Assembly (NCBI GenBank): GCA_900550005.1
Contig: URQL01000079.1
Span: 1-7,526 of the forward strand
Source of the DNA: an uncultured Erysipelotrichaceae bacterium
Lineage (GTDB): Bacteria; Bacillota_I; Bacilli_A; Erysipelotrichales; Coprobacillaceae
Length of the DNA: 7,526 nt
Direction: 5' to 3'
Below, in pieces: positions 1 through 7,526 of the stretch. The translations under genes and the position numbers were made by a program. Every line of letters begins with the position of its first letter. Positions within the stretch are counted from its first letter, which is position 1. The notes beneath the pieces were generated by a model. That model saw only the letters and a program-made list of their open reading frames with translations. It was not told the DNA's origin and ran no database searches.

Positions 1-2169
1 CCACAAATTCAAAACGAATTTGTAAATCATGATTTGGTTTTAAACTACGCTAATTCAGTTTCTATGAATTATCATCCTGTTTACCAATTGATGAAGTATT
101 TATTTGCTTATATTCAAAAACAAGATTTTGGTTATTTATTCAAAATAGAACGTACTGGCTTATTAAAAAATGCTTTGCCTTATTCTTTAATTATTCAATT
201 GGAAAAACAATGGATCAGTCAAGGAACGATAAGTTATGAAGGCATGTTAGAGAAAAAGAAAGAATACGATTTTTTTGTCCAAAGATTTACAAAAGTTGAT
301 ACCTTGAATGAAAAAAGTCAAGTTTTAGAAGAATTTCTTATTTCCTGGGAAATAATGACGAAAGCTTACCTTGAAGAAATTGGTAGTGTAATTTCCAATT
401 TAATGCATTTTTTAGATGAATTTAAATACCCTATTGAAATTGATAATAAAATATACAGTGAACTCTTCTTTAAACTATGGCAAGTAACCAAACCAAAAGA
501 AAATGAGGATCAAGATGGAATAGACTTATTTTCGATTGATGAATTTTTACCAACAAAAGATTATTACTATATTTTAGGATGTAATGAAGGTAGTTTCCCG
601 ATGATTCCATCGGATCATGGATTTTTACTTCAAGATGAAATGCTTTATTTACAAAATAGTGGAATGAACTTAGGAGAAGATCTTTTTATTCAAATTGAAA
701 ATCAATACTTACAATGGTATAAGCTCTTTAGCTTAGGTGCGACTTATTATTTAAGCTATCCTACAGGAACATTAAATGGGGATGATTTATTGGCATCTAG
801 TTTATATTTAGCTTTAAAACGTTTATTTGCACGTAAAGAAATAGTTGTTTCTTTTAAACGTCATGATCAAGACATTACGACTTTTAATGCTTCTAAAGAT
901 TTATTGTACCATTATGATCAAGAGAAACTTCTTCCCTTACATCAATTAGTTGAAGATTATACACTATCACGTAATCAACCTAAAGCCATTAATAAAGAAG
1001 ATTATTTGCAATTGATTCAAAAAGATCAACGTAATTTAACTTCCATCAGTGAACTAGAAACGTATAATGGCTGTCCATTTAAATATTTCTTACGTTATGG
1101 ACTTAAAATTTATCCTTGGCAAGAACAAAAATTAAAAGCCAATGATTTTGGTACTTTAGTCCATGATTTATTGGATTTCTTTAGTGATTTAATTGGTGGT
1201 AATAAGACGATTGATCAGTATTTAGTGGATATGGGGATTGAAGATGTAGAAAGTGATTACCAACAATTTATTTATAAACAAATATGCCATCATGAACTTA
1301 ATTTAGAAGATCAAACTTTATTTGTTTTGATTTATCATTTTGCCAGTCAAAAAATGCAAGATAAAACTTTCAATAGTTCGGGAAAATATTTCTTTAATAA
1401 ACTTTTACATGATGTTTTTAATACAGTCAAAATTTTACTTTACCAAGCATCGATTTCAAACTTTAAATTAAGTAGTCATGAACAATGGAGTGAGAGAAGT
1501 CATGCAGATGTCAAAGTCCAAGGCAGAGTGGATCGTGCTAATCAATTTAAAGATTACATTATGGTCAATGATTATAAATCAAGTGATAAAGCTTTAGATT
1601 TATGTTTAGCGACTTTAGGGTTTAATATGCAAATGCTTGTTTATTTAGATATGTTATCTTTCGATACACAAAAAGAATTAGGTGGGGTATTGTATTTTAA
1701 TACCAAACAAAGAATTGTGAAATGTGAACATTACCACTTAGATGAAGCTTTAAAAGCGAGCGATATTATTAATAGTTACAAACAAGAAGGGTACATTGTA
1801 AGTGATGAAGAAGTTTTACAAAACTTAGATATCGCTAATGATCCAAGTGTGATTGCTAATTATAAGTATGTGAAATCCAAAAAAGGATATAGTGGAAACT
1901 TATTAAACAAAGAAGCGTTTAAAGAATTGATTTGCTTAGTTAATGAAAGAGTGGATCAAATTATTGATGAAATCTATCATCAAGCGAACATTGCTATTGA
2001 ACCAAGTCATTCTAAAGAAACAAATATTAATCAATTAGTTAATCCATGTACTTATTGTGATTACGCTCATATCTGTTTAAAAGATGCTTTCTATAATGAA
2101 AATCGAGAAATTGAATATGTCGTTAAAAAAGAAATGTTAGAAAGATTGGGGGGGAATGAAGATGATTAG
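1..2169 (+). CDS. addB: AddB, ATP-dependent helicase/nuclease subunit B, partial (5' end outside the window)
   Basis: This is the second subunit of the AddAB enzyme, which binds DNA ends and resects them for RecA loading. The reading frame has no stop back to base 1, so the gene begins upstream. The TTG at 34 is not a real start. About 722 residues are present. Family members have roughly 1150, so the N-terminal Walker A part is missing from view. A helicase-like core remnant (YILGCNEGSFP) lies at about 571-603. The C-terminal RecB-type nuclease shows a His (1162-1164) in GTLVH, Asp (1531-1533) in GRVDR, Asp and Lys (1570-1578) in NDYKSS, and Gln (1630-1632). The four iron-sulphur ligands are Cys codons 1072-1074, 2047-2049, 2056-2058 and 2074-2076; the last three form CxxC-x5-C. 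All catalytic and cluster residues are therefore retained. The stop overlaps the start of addA, so the two genes are translationally linked. Confidence in the identity is high. Confidence 0.96.
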   Translation, partial: PQIQNEFVNHDLVLNYANSVSMNYHPVYQLMKYLFAYIQKQDFGYLFKIERTGLLKNALPYSLIIQLEKQWISQGTISYEGMLEKKKEYDFFVQRFTKVDTLNEKSQVLEEFLISWEIMTKAYLEEIGSVISNLMHFLDEFKYPIEIDNKIYSELFFKLWQVTKPKENEDQDGIDLFSIDEFLPTKDYYYILGCNEGSFPMIPSDHGFLLQDEMLYLQNSGMNLGEDLFIQIENQYLQWYKLFSLGATYYLSYPTGTLNGDDLLASSLYLALKRLFARKEIVVSFKRHDQDITTFNASKDLLYHYDQEKLLPLHQLVEDYTLSRNQPKAINKEDYLQLIQKDQRNLTSISELETYNGCPFKYFLRYGLKIYPWQEQKLKANDFGTLVHDLLDFFSDLIGGNKTIDQYLVDMGIEDVESDYQQFIYKQICHHELNLEDQTLFVLIYHFASQKMQDKTFNSSGKYFFNKLLHDVFNTVKILLYQASISNFKLSSHEQWSERSHADVKVQGRVDRANQFKDYIMVNDYKSSDKALDLCLATLGFNMQMLVYLDMLSFDTQKELGGVLYFNTKQRIVKCEHYHLDEALKASDIINSYKQEGYIVSDEEVLQNLDIANDPSVIANYKYVKSKKGYSGNLLNKEAFKELICLVNERVDQIIDEIYHQANIAIEPSHSKETNINQLVNPCTYCDYAHICLKDAFYNENREIEYVVKKEMLERLGGNEDD
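2148..2154 (+). promoter_or_regulatory. Ribosome binding site of addA, a run of seven G
   Basis: Seven consecutive G lie inside the last codons of addB. Five of them can pair with the CCUCC of 16S rRNA with one G:U wobble. Spacing to the ATG at 2162 is seven bases, which is normal. Spacing to the ATG at 2156 is one base, which is too short. This site therefore decides the start of addA. A pure G7 run is unusual in such AT-rich DNA. Confidence 0.6.
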
Positions 2170-5100
2170 TCCTTTTAATGATGATCAAGCTTTAGCCATT
2201 AATACTAGAGGAGTCAGTATTCTTGTTTCTGCACCGGCTGGAAGTGGAAAGACAAAAATCTTAGTTAGTCGTATCATGTCTTTGATTATGGAAGATCATT
2301 ATTCGGTTGATGAATTTTTAGTTTTAACCTTTACACAAGCAGCAGCTGCAGAAATGAAACAAAGATTATTGTTTGCAATCGAAGATGAATTAAAAAAAGA
2401 TCTTCCTCAAGATCAATACGAACACTTATTAAAACAAAAAGAAAAAATACCTTATGCTTATATCACAAACTTCCATGGCTTTTGTAGTCAATTATTAAAA
2501 AAATACGGTTACTTGATAGGTGTAGAACCCGGGTTTGAGATTTTAAGTGATCCAACCTTAATTAAATACGAAGTATTGGATGAATGTATTGAAAATTGGA
2601 TCCAAGAAAAAGAATTTAAAGACTTTATTTCTTTATATTATAATGATATGCATTTTGAAAACTTTAAATCCATGATGATGCATCTTTATGAAATCATTCA
2701 CTCTATTGATGATGTACAAGGCTATGTTCAAGAAATCAAAACTAAGGTATATGATGATTATGTCAACAGTGATCAAGACTTTACCCATTGGAAAAACTTT
2801 CCCCAAATTAAACGTTTACTAGAAAATCAAACCATCGCGAGTTATAACGATTTAATCGAATTAGAAACCTTTGCTAGTACTCATCATATTCAAGATTTTT
2901 TAGAAAGACCTGAAGAACAAACAGAAAAAGCACAAGCTTTACCTGTACCGGTAGAAATGATGTATAACTACATTGAAGAACGTTTCAAATTATTAAAACA
3001 AGATTATTTATCCTACGATCATTTCCGTCAAGTCTCTTTTAGACCAATGGAAAAAAGCTATACAATCAAGTGGGATGATGATACGAAACCTTATCAAAAA
3101 GAATTTAATGCGAAAAAAAGTAAAGTAACGAAAGGTTACCTCGATTTAGCGAAAACGTATTTACCTGAAAATGAAGATGATTTTAAAATGCTTTTAAAAG
3201 AATCTTATTATGTAATTGATAAACTTTTAGGTGATCATGGTTTAGTTTACCGTTTTAAAACAGCTTATCAATTAAAAAAACAAGAATTAGGAGTATTAGA
3301 TTTTAATGATCTTGAACAAAATACGATCCAATTACTTCAAAAAGATTACCCTATAGCTTCTTTACTTTATTCTAAATTAAAAGAAATTATGATCGATGAA
3401 TACCAAGATACCAATCAAATTCAAGAAACAATCATTTCTTTAATCAAAGATTATAAGCAACCTGCAATTATTTCTTTTCGAGTAGGCGACATGAAACAAT
3501 CGATTTATCGTTTTAGACAAGCAGATCCACAATTATTTAAAGAAAAATATGACACTTTTTCTTTAAATGAACAAGATAGCTTAAAAACGAAAACAAGAAG
3601 AATTGATTTACATTATAATTATCGTTCAAATAAAATTGTCTTAGATAGTGTGAACTATATTTTTAATCAAATCATGGACTCTCAAGTCGGTGGATTAGAA
3701 TACTTACATGATGATTCTAGTCAACTTAATTATGATTATTTAAGAAAAGAAGGATGTAAAAGTTTAGATGAACTCGAAGCAACCACTTTAAAAGTAGATG
3801 AGCGTATTGAAAATGAACATCGTTTTGACACAGAAGTGTTATTGATTGATCGTGACCAACTAGGTGATTTAAATGAAGGAGAATATGAAGCACATTTAGT
3901 GGCTTTAAAAATTAAAAAATTAATGCAAGAAAGTAGCTTAAAAACATTTAGTGGGGATAATCGACCAATTGAATACAAAGATATTGTCGTTCTAATGCGT
4001 AGTACAACACTATTTTTAACCTTCAAAAAAGTCTTTGATTTATACCATATCCCTAACCACATTGTTTTATCACAAGGCTTTTTAAATGCAGTTGAAGTAA
4101 TGAATGTGATTACAAGTCTTCGTGCCATTTTACAACCAAATGATGATGTGGCTTTTGTTTCTTTCTTACGTGCACCTTATTTATTTAGTCATTTTGATGA
4201 ACAAATGTTAACGACGATCCGTAAACAAGTTCAAGATCAAAGTGTTTATGAAGCTTTATTACTTTACCAAGAACAAGTTCAAGAACCTAAAATTCAAAGC
4301 TTTTTAGAGACCTTTGATTTACTTCAAAAAGAAATCTATACAAAAAGTCCAAGTGTCTTTTTAAGTGATTTTCTTGATTTAAGTGGATACACTATTTTTT
4401 GTGAAAATTTGATTAACGGTGATCAAAGAAAGGCCAATTTAGATTTACTTATAGAAGAATTTAAATCTTTAGAACAAACAAAAGATCTCTATGAAATTGT
4501 AGAAGAATATCGTGAAAAAATTAAAAAACAAAGTGCAGCTTCACCAGCTCAAATGATTTCAAGTAGTGATAATGTGGTTCAATTTATGACTATTCATAAA
4601 TCAAAAGGCTTAGAATTCCCTATTGTTTTTGTTAGTAATATGGATAAAGGCTTTAATAAACAAGATAGCACAAAAAGGATGATCATTGATAAACAATATG
4701 GTATCGCTATTAAACCAAGAATCGCTAAAACGATTGAATTTATGAATGGGGAATGGATCGACCAAATCGTTGAATATGAAAATCCTTATCGTAAACTATT
4801 AGCTCGTATTCAAAATGAAGAAGCCATCAATGAAGAAATGCGTATCTTTTATGTTGCCTTAACGAGAGCTTCACAAAAATTGATCCTTACAGGGGTAAGC
4901 GAAAAAGAAGCGATTTTAAAATGGCAAAATCAAGTTTTACTTAATGAAAATTCAGAAATCTATGATGGTAAGAAAAATAAACATATTTTACTTTACTACA
5001 ATGCACGAAAAGCCAATACGTATCTTGATTGGGTAGGAGTTGCTTTAATGCGCCATCCACAAATCCTTCAACAAGGAATACTAAATGAAGATGAAGAGAT

Positions 5101-5863
5101 TGCAAGTAATTTTAAGAAAATCGCTCGTTTAAAATCTGTAAAAGATTATCAATTCAATAACACTAAAGCAGCGAAGTTTACACTGGATTTAATCAATCCA
5201 CAAGAATTAGAAAATGAGATGATTTTAAAACATACCCCTTCTTTTAAAGAAGAATTACCTACAATCCTATTAGAATCTTTACCTACTTTTGATCATTATT
5301 CAAAAACAACGAGTGTTACGGCCTTACAAGCTAAACAAGTTACAACGACTTTTGGTTATCAAATCGATTTACCTAATGATGATTTATCACCAACACAAAA
5401 AGGAACATTAGTGCATGGCTTTTTAGAACATTTACCTTTAAATGAACAACCAGCTAAACAAATAATCGATTCTCTTTACCAAAAAGGACTTTATGATGAT
5501 CAAGAACTTGCTGTACTCTATGATTATTTAGATAAAATCGATACCTTTAAGCAAGGTGAAGTTTTTAAACTTATGTTAGAGAGTGATCAAGTATGGAAAG
5601 AAAAAAGTTTTAGTCTATTAGACGAAACAACCTCACAAGTGGTTCATGGGATCTTTGATGTTGTTTGTTTTAAAGATCAACAAATAACGATTATTGATTA
5701 CAAAACCGATCGTGTAAAAAAAGACACGAAAGAATATTATTTAAAAGAAAATCATCGTATTCAAATGGAACATTATAAACAACTTTTACAAAGAGTTTAT
5801 CCAGGTTATTCTATTCAAGCGATTGTTTACTATCTCGAAATTGGAAAATATGTTATAGTATAG
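2162..5863 (+). CDS. addA: AddA, ATP-dependent helicase/nuclease subunit A, complete
   Basis: AddA is the SF1 helicase motor and one of the two nucleases of AddAB. It acts on double-strand breaks in the cytoplasm. At 1233 residues it matches the usual family length. Numbering from the ATG at 2162: Q-motif Gln9; Walker A PAGSGKT at 25-31; motif Ia TFTQAAAAEM at 56-65; Walker B DEYQD at 412-416; motif III GDMKQSIYRFR from 442; motif IV NYRS at 486-489; motif V MTIHKSKGLEFP at 809-820; motif VI EMRIFYVALTRA at 892-903. The C-terminal nuclease has GTLVH (His1085), GIFD (Asp1166) and DYKTD (Asp1179, Lys1181), so both activities look intact. I prefer the ATG at 2162 because the G-rich ribosome site ends seven bases upstream. 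The ATG at 2156, which adds two residues, is only one base from it. The gene overlaps addB by eight bases and is followed after 15 bases by the coiled-coil gene. Confidence 0.97.
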   Translation: MISPFNDDQALAINTRGVSILVSAPAGSGKTKILVSRIMSLIMEDHYSVDEFLVLTFTQAAAAEMKQRLLFAIEDELKKDLPQDQYEHLLKQKEKIPYAYITNFHGFCSQLLKKYGYLIGVEPGFEILSDPTLIKYEVLDECIENWIQEKEFKDFISLYYNDMHFENFKSMMMHLYEIIHSIDDVQGYVQEIKTKVYDDYVNSDQDFTHWKNFPQIKRLLENQTIASYNDLIELETFASTHHIQDFLERPEEQTEKAQALPVPVEMMYNYIEERFKLLKQDYLSYDHFRQVSFRPMEKSYTIKWDDDTKPYQKEFNAKKSKVTKGYLDLAKTYLPENEDDFKMLLKESYYVIDKLLGDHGLVYRFKTAYQLKKQELGVLDFNDLEQNTIQLLQKDYPIASLLYSKLKEIMIDEYQDTNQIQETIISLIKDYKQPAIISFRVGDMKQSIYRFRQADPQLFKEKYDTFSLNEQDSLKTKTRRIDLHYNYRSNKIVLDSVNYIFNQIMDSQVGGLEYLHDDSSQLNYDYLRKEGCKSLDELEATTLKVDERIENEHRFDTEVLLIDRDQLGDLNEGEYEAHLVALKIKKLMQESSLKTFSGDNRPIEYKDIVVLMRSTTLFLTFKKVFDLYHIPNHIVLSQGFLNAVEVMNVITSLRAILQPNDDVAFVSFLRAPYLFSHFDEQMLTTIRKQVQDQSVYEALLLYQEQVQEPKIQSFLETFDLLQKEIYTKSPSVFLSDFLDLSGYTIFCENLINGDQRKANLDLLIEEFKSLEQTKDLYEIVEEYREKIKKQSAASPAQMISSSDNVVQFMTIHKSKGLEFPIVFVSNMDKGFNKQDSTKRMIIDKQYGIAIKPRIAKTIEFMNGEWIDQIVEYENPYRKLLARIQNEEAINEEMRIFYVALTRASQKLILTGVSEKEAILKWQNQVLLNENSEIYDGKKNKHILLYYNARKANTYLDWVGVALMRHPQILQQGILNEDEEIASNFKKIARLKSVKDYQFNNTKAAKFTLDLINPQELENEMILKHTPSFKEELPTILLESLPTFDHYSKTTSVTALQAKQVTTTFGYQIDLPNDDLSPTQKGTLVHGFLEHLPLNEQPAKQIIDSLYQKGLYDDQELAVLYDYLDKIDTFKQGEVFKLMLESDQVWKEKSFSLLDETTSQVVHGIFDVVCFKDQQITIIDYKTDRVKKDTKEYYLKENHRIQMEHYKQLLQRVYPGYSIQAIVYYLEIGKYVIV

Positions 5864-5865
5864 CT

Positions 5866-5872
5866 AGAGGTG
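5866..5872 (+). promoter_or_regulatory. Ribosome binding site of the coiled-coil gene
   Basis: AGAGGTG sits six bases before the ATG at 5879, a near-ideal Shine-Dalgarno site. It argues against the in-frame GTG at 5870, which lies inside the motif itself and would add three residues. Confidence 0.75.
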
Positions 5873-5878
5873 AAAACC

Positions 5879-6814
5879 ATGAATGTAAAAGAAGCAAGAC
5901 AACAATTTGAAGAATATTTACAAATCAGTAAACAAATCGATCAAAAACGAACACAATTAGAACGCCAACAAGATACGGTCAACAAACTTTATCAGGCAAT
6001 GCTTAAAGAAGATGAAGATGTTGAAAAGTTAGATACCTCTTCTTTTACAAATTTGTTTAATAAAGTAACAGGACAAATGGCAAAAATTAGAGAAAAAGAA
6101 AAAGAAGAAGCACATATTGCTTCTCTTCGTTATCATGAAAGTTTAAAATTAGAACAAATCCTTCAAGATGAATTAACCGCTTTGCAAGATCGTTTATCTA
6201 TTTTAAAAAACGCTAAAATGGTTTATCGTGATGCTTTAGCAGATATTCAAAATAAACTCAGTGATAAGCAACGTGTACTTTTAGAAAATCTTCAAAATCA
6301 ATTAGAAAGAGATAAATTTGTCATTAAAGAAAGTGATGGAGCCATTGAAATGGGAAATCAAGCTTTAGACCAAATTTGTTTGGTTTTAAAAACCTTGCAA
6401 GCAGCTAAAAATTGGGGAATGGCAGATATCTTAGGTGCTGATTTGATTGGTGGAATTGGTAAATATCAAAAGATCAATGAAGTTAAAAGACAAATTAATG
6501 ATTTAAATGATTTACTTTATTCCTTTAAAAGAGAGTTAAGTGATGTTCATTTTAATCAAGAATTCTATTTAGATATTGGGTCATTTGATATGATGGTTGA
6601 TTTTATGATCGATAATCTCTTTTCAGATATGATGGTTCAATCTAAACTAGATCGTGCTTATCGTCAAATCAAAGATTTAGAATTAACGATAGAAAGCGGA
6701 ATAAGAGAATTAAATTCTTATAAACAAGAACAACTCAAACAAATTGAAAATCAAAAAGAAAGAATACGTCAATTTTTAGAAGAATGTTCTAATTCTTATT
6801 GTGAAAAGGTTTAA
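5879..6814 (+). CDS. Conserved coiled-coil protein of unknown function
   Basis: This is a 311-residue protein, rich in Lys, Glu and Gln, with no signal peptide or convincing membrane segment, so probably cytosolic. Helical heptad-like stretches cover residues 5-45, 66-150 and about 255-308. Between them are two less repetitive blocks. One is DVEKLDTSSFTNLFNKVTG (47-65), followed by a Glu/Lys helix ending in ASLRY (81-85). The other runs from about 173 to 254 and includes NWGMADILG (178-186), FKRELSDV (216-223) and DNLFSDMMVQS (245-255). From memory, these blocks match an uncharacterised family found in many Bacillota and some other phyla, in which the second block reads roughly SWGTxDxxGGG, then FxxELxDV, then a FFDxLFxDW-like segment. 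No enzyme motif is visible. The gene follows addA after 15 bases and precedes a terminator, so it is probably co-transcribed with addBA. A link to DNA end processing is only a guess from position. I am sure that it is a real gene and unsure of its role. Confidence 0.88.
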   Translation: MNVKEARQQFEEYLQISKQIDQKRTQLERQQDTVNKLYQAMLKEDEDVEKLDTSSFTNLFNKVTGQMAKIREKEKEEAHIASLRYHESLKLEQILQDELTALQDRLSILKNAKMVYRDALADIQNKLSDKQRVLLENLQNQLERDKFVIKESDGAIEMGNQALDQICLVLKTLQAAKNWGMADILGADLIGGIGKYQKINEVKRQINDLNDLLYSFKRELSDVHFNQEFYLDIGSFDMMVDFMIDNLFSDMMVQSKLDRAYRQIKDLELTIESGIRELNSYKQEQLKQIENQKERIRQFLEECSNSYCEKV

Positions 6815-6836
6815 AATTTATGCGTTAGTAAGTATT

Positions 6837-6885
6837 AAAAAGTGAAGTTAAGTCAAGTTTCTACTAGGCTTTTCTTCACTTTTTT
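6837..6885 (+). terminator. Rho-independent terminator after the addB-addA-coiled-coil operon
   Basis: The left arm AAAAAGTGAAG (6837-6847) pairs perfectly with CTTCACTTTTT (6874-6884), and the T run continues to 6885. A 2x2 internal loop separates this from an inner stem of five pairs, AAGTC (6850-6854) with GGCTT (6867-6871), one pair being G:U. That leaves a loop of about 12 bases. The T tract follows the stem immediately and the structure starts 22 bases after the stop at 6814. The A run on the left side means it could also stop transcription from the other direction. Confidence 0.8.
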
Positions 6886-6986
6886 AGTAAATATTAATAA
6901 AAGGGGCATACTATGATCATTAGGACTACTTAGATTATCTGTAAGCCTTATCGCATAATATACTAAAAAGAAAGGATGTAAGGCAT
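6886..6986 (+). other. Intergenic gap with a weak promoter candidate
   Basis: This stretch separates the terminator from the ATPase pseudogene. A possible -10 element is TATACT at 6959-6964 or CATAAT at 6954-6959. No good -35 hexamer sits about 17 bases upstream of either (TAGATT at 6931-6936 is the nearest fit). AAGGA at 6972-6976, ten bases before the ATG at 6987, is a plausible ribosome site for the former ATPase gene. A mini-ORF of six codons (6913-6933) is preceded by AAGGGG at 6901-6906. No RNA gene or known riboswitch is recognised here. Confidence 0.35.
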
Positions 6987-7526
6987 ATGGAATCTTACAC
7001 AAAAACAGTAGAAGAAGCACTTCAAGATGTTCAAAGTTCAAAACAAGGATTAAGCAAACAAGAAGCTAGTCTTCACTTAAAAAAAGAAGGACTTAATTAA
7101 TTACAAAGTGCTAAAAAAAAACAATGGGTAATCGTATTTTAAAACAAATTACAGATCCGATGATCTTAGTTTTACTAGGGGCTGCATTTCTATGAGTGAT
7201 CACATCGTATGTAAAAATTAAGTTTAGGTGTTATTGGCATTTGTGTCTTTATCTTTGTATTTTCATTTATTAAAGGACAAGATCACAGGATTCATTCTTT
7301 TATTTCTACTTTTATGTTGGTAATTAGTTTAGCTGTAGCTGCTTTGCCTGAAGGATTAGTTGCTGTAGTTACGGTCCAACTTGTTATTGGGGTGACGAAA
7401 ATGGCTAAACAACAAGTCATTATTCGTAAATTAACCGCTGTTGAAACTTTAGGGTGTACAGAGGTGATTTGTAGTGATAAAACAGGGACATTAACTCAAA
7501 ATGAAATGACGGTCGTTAAACATTAT
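6987..7526 (+). pseudogene. Degraded P-type calcium-transporting ATPase (P2-type), 3' end outside the window
   Basis: The intact family pumps Ca2+ or related cations across the membrane. The N-terminal cation ATPase domain is readable from the ATG at 6987 (MESYTKTVEEALQDVQ, then GLSKQEA). It is broken by TAA at 7098-7100, where the family has Glu in GLNEL. An A9 run at 7113-7121 then changes the frame, consistent with loss of one A. TM1 continues in the new frame (ILKQITDPMILVLLGAAFL) to a TGA at 7193-7195. Around 7211-7217 the match jumps to TM3/TM4, so roughly 165-175 codons are missing, including TM2 and the actuator domain with its TGES motif. From 7215 to the window edge the frame is open and well conserved: LAVAALPEGL (PEGL from 7347), IIRKLTAVETLG, and the phosphorylation motif SDKTGTLT with Asp at 7476-7478. 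Several independent lesions and a deletion make loss of function near certain. The P2-type family assignment is firm; the exact cation is inferred. Confidence 0.9.

Noticed and set aside
34..36. TTG as the start of the first gene
   Set aside because: The frame is open to base 1 and the protein lacks the N-terminal third of AddB, so this is an internal Leu codon.
3736..4128. Reverse-strand open frame of 130 codons inside addA
   Set aside because: It lies wholly within the intact addA coding sequence. Its product is a low-complexity Ser/Lys-rich string without a recognisable domain, so it is a shadow frame.
1..5863. Many GATC and GATCAA words across the genes
   Set aside because: They mostly fall on Asp-Gln codon pairs (GAT CAA) in proteins rich in both residues, so codon and amino acid bias explains them without a special motif.
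6695..6699. AGCGG, the Chi sequence known for Bacillus subtilis AddAB (also as the complement at 6177-6181 and 7435-7439)
   Set aside because: Five-base matches are expected by chance in a window of this size, and the Chi sequence of this organism is unknown.
6853..7041. Reverse-strand open frame of 62 codons over the terminator and the ATPase start
   Set aside because: It runs through the terminator stem and antisense to a recognisable ATPase N-terminus. The hydrophobic look comes from A/T-rich sequence read backwards.
7215..7526. The open 3' part of the ATPase as a separate functional gene
   Set aside because: The first in-frame ATG (7314-7316) lies inside the TM3/TM4 region with no ribosome site before it, and the piece would lack the actuator domain needed for transport.

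Overview
The window comes from a strongly AT-rich, low-GC Gram-positive bacterium. It uses the standard code: Trp is TGG and no TGA is read inside the intact genes. The protein sequences look like Bacillota, and the base composition and protein style suggest Erysipelotrichia or an Acholeplasma-like relative. That placement is inference, because no RNA gene or marker fixes the taxon.

All recognisable genes are on the + strand. Positions 1-2169 hold the C-terminal two thirds of AddB, open at the left edge. AddA follows, overlapping AddB by a few bases (start at 2162 preferred, end 5863). Together they form the AddAB helicase-nuclease, which resects double-strand breaks for RecA-dependent recombination and degrades linear DNA. 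Both nuclease domains look intact, AddB keeps its four iron-sulphur cysteines, and AddA keeps its helicase motifs. Fifteen bases after addA, with its own good ribosome binding site, comes a 311-residue cytosolic coiled-coil protein (5879-6814). I recognise it only as a member of a conserved family of unknown function. A rho-independent terminator at 6837-6885 closes this apparent operon of three genes.

Downstream of the terminator is a decayed calcium-type P-type ATPase gene (6987 to beyond the right edge). It has an in-frame TAA, a frameshift in an A tract, a TGA, and an internal deletion that removed the actuator domain. Its phosphorylation motif is still readable near the right edge. The short gap between terminator and pseudogene holds a weak promoter candidate and a six-codon mini-ORF.

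The points most worth a second look are the coiled-coil family next to addAB, a G7 tract at the addB/addA junction where loss of one G would fuse the two proteins in frame, and the layered decay of the ATPase gene. I see no CRISPR array, mobile element, tRNA or rRNA, and no clear new defence system.
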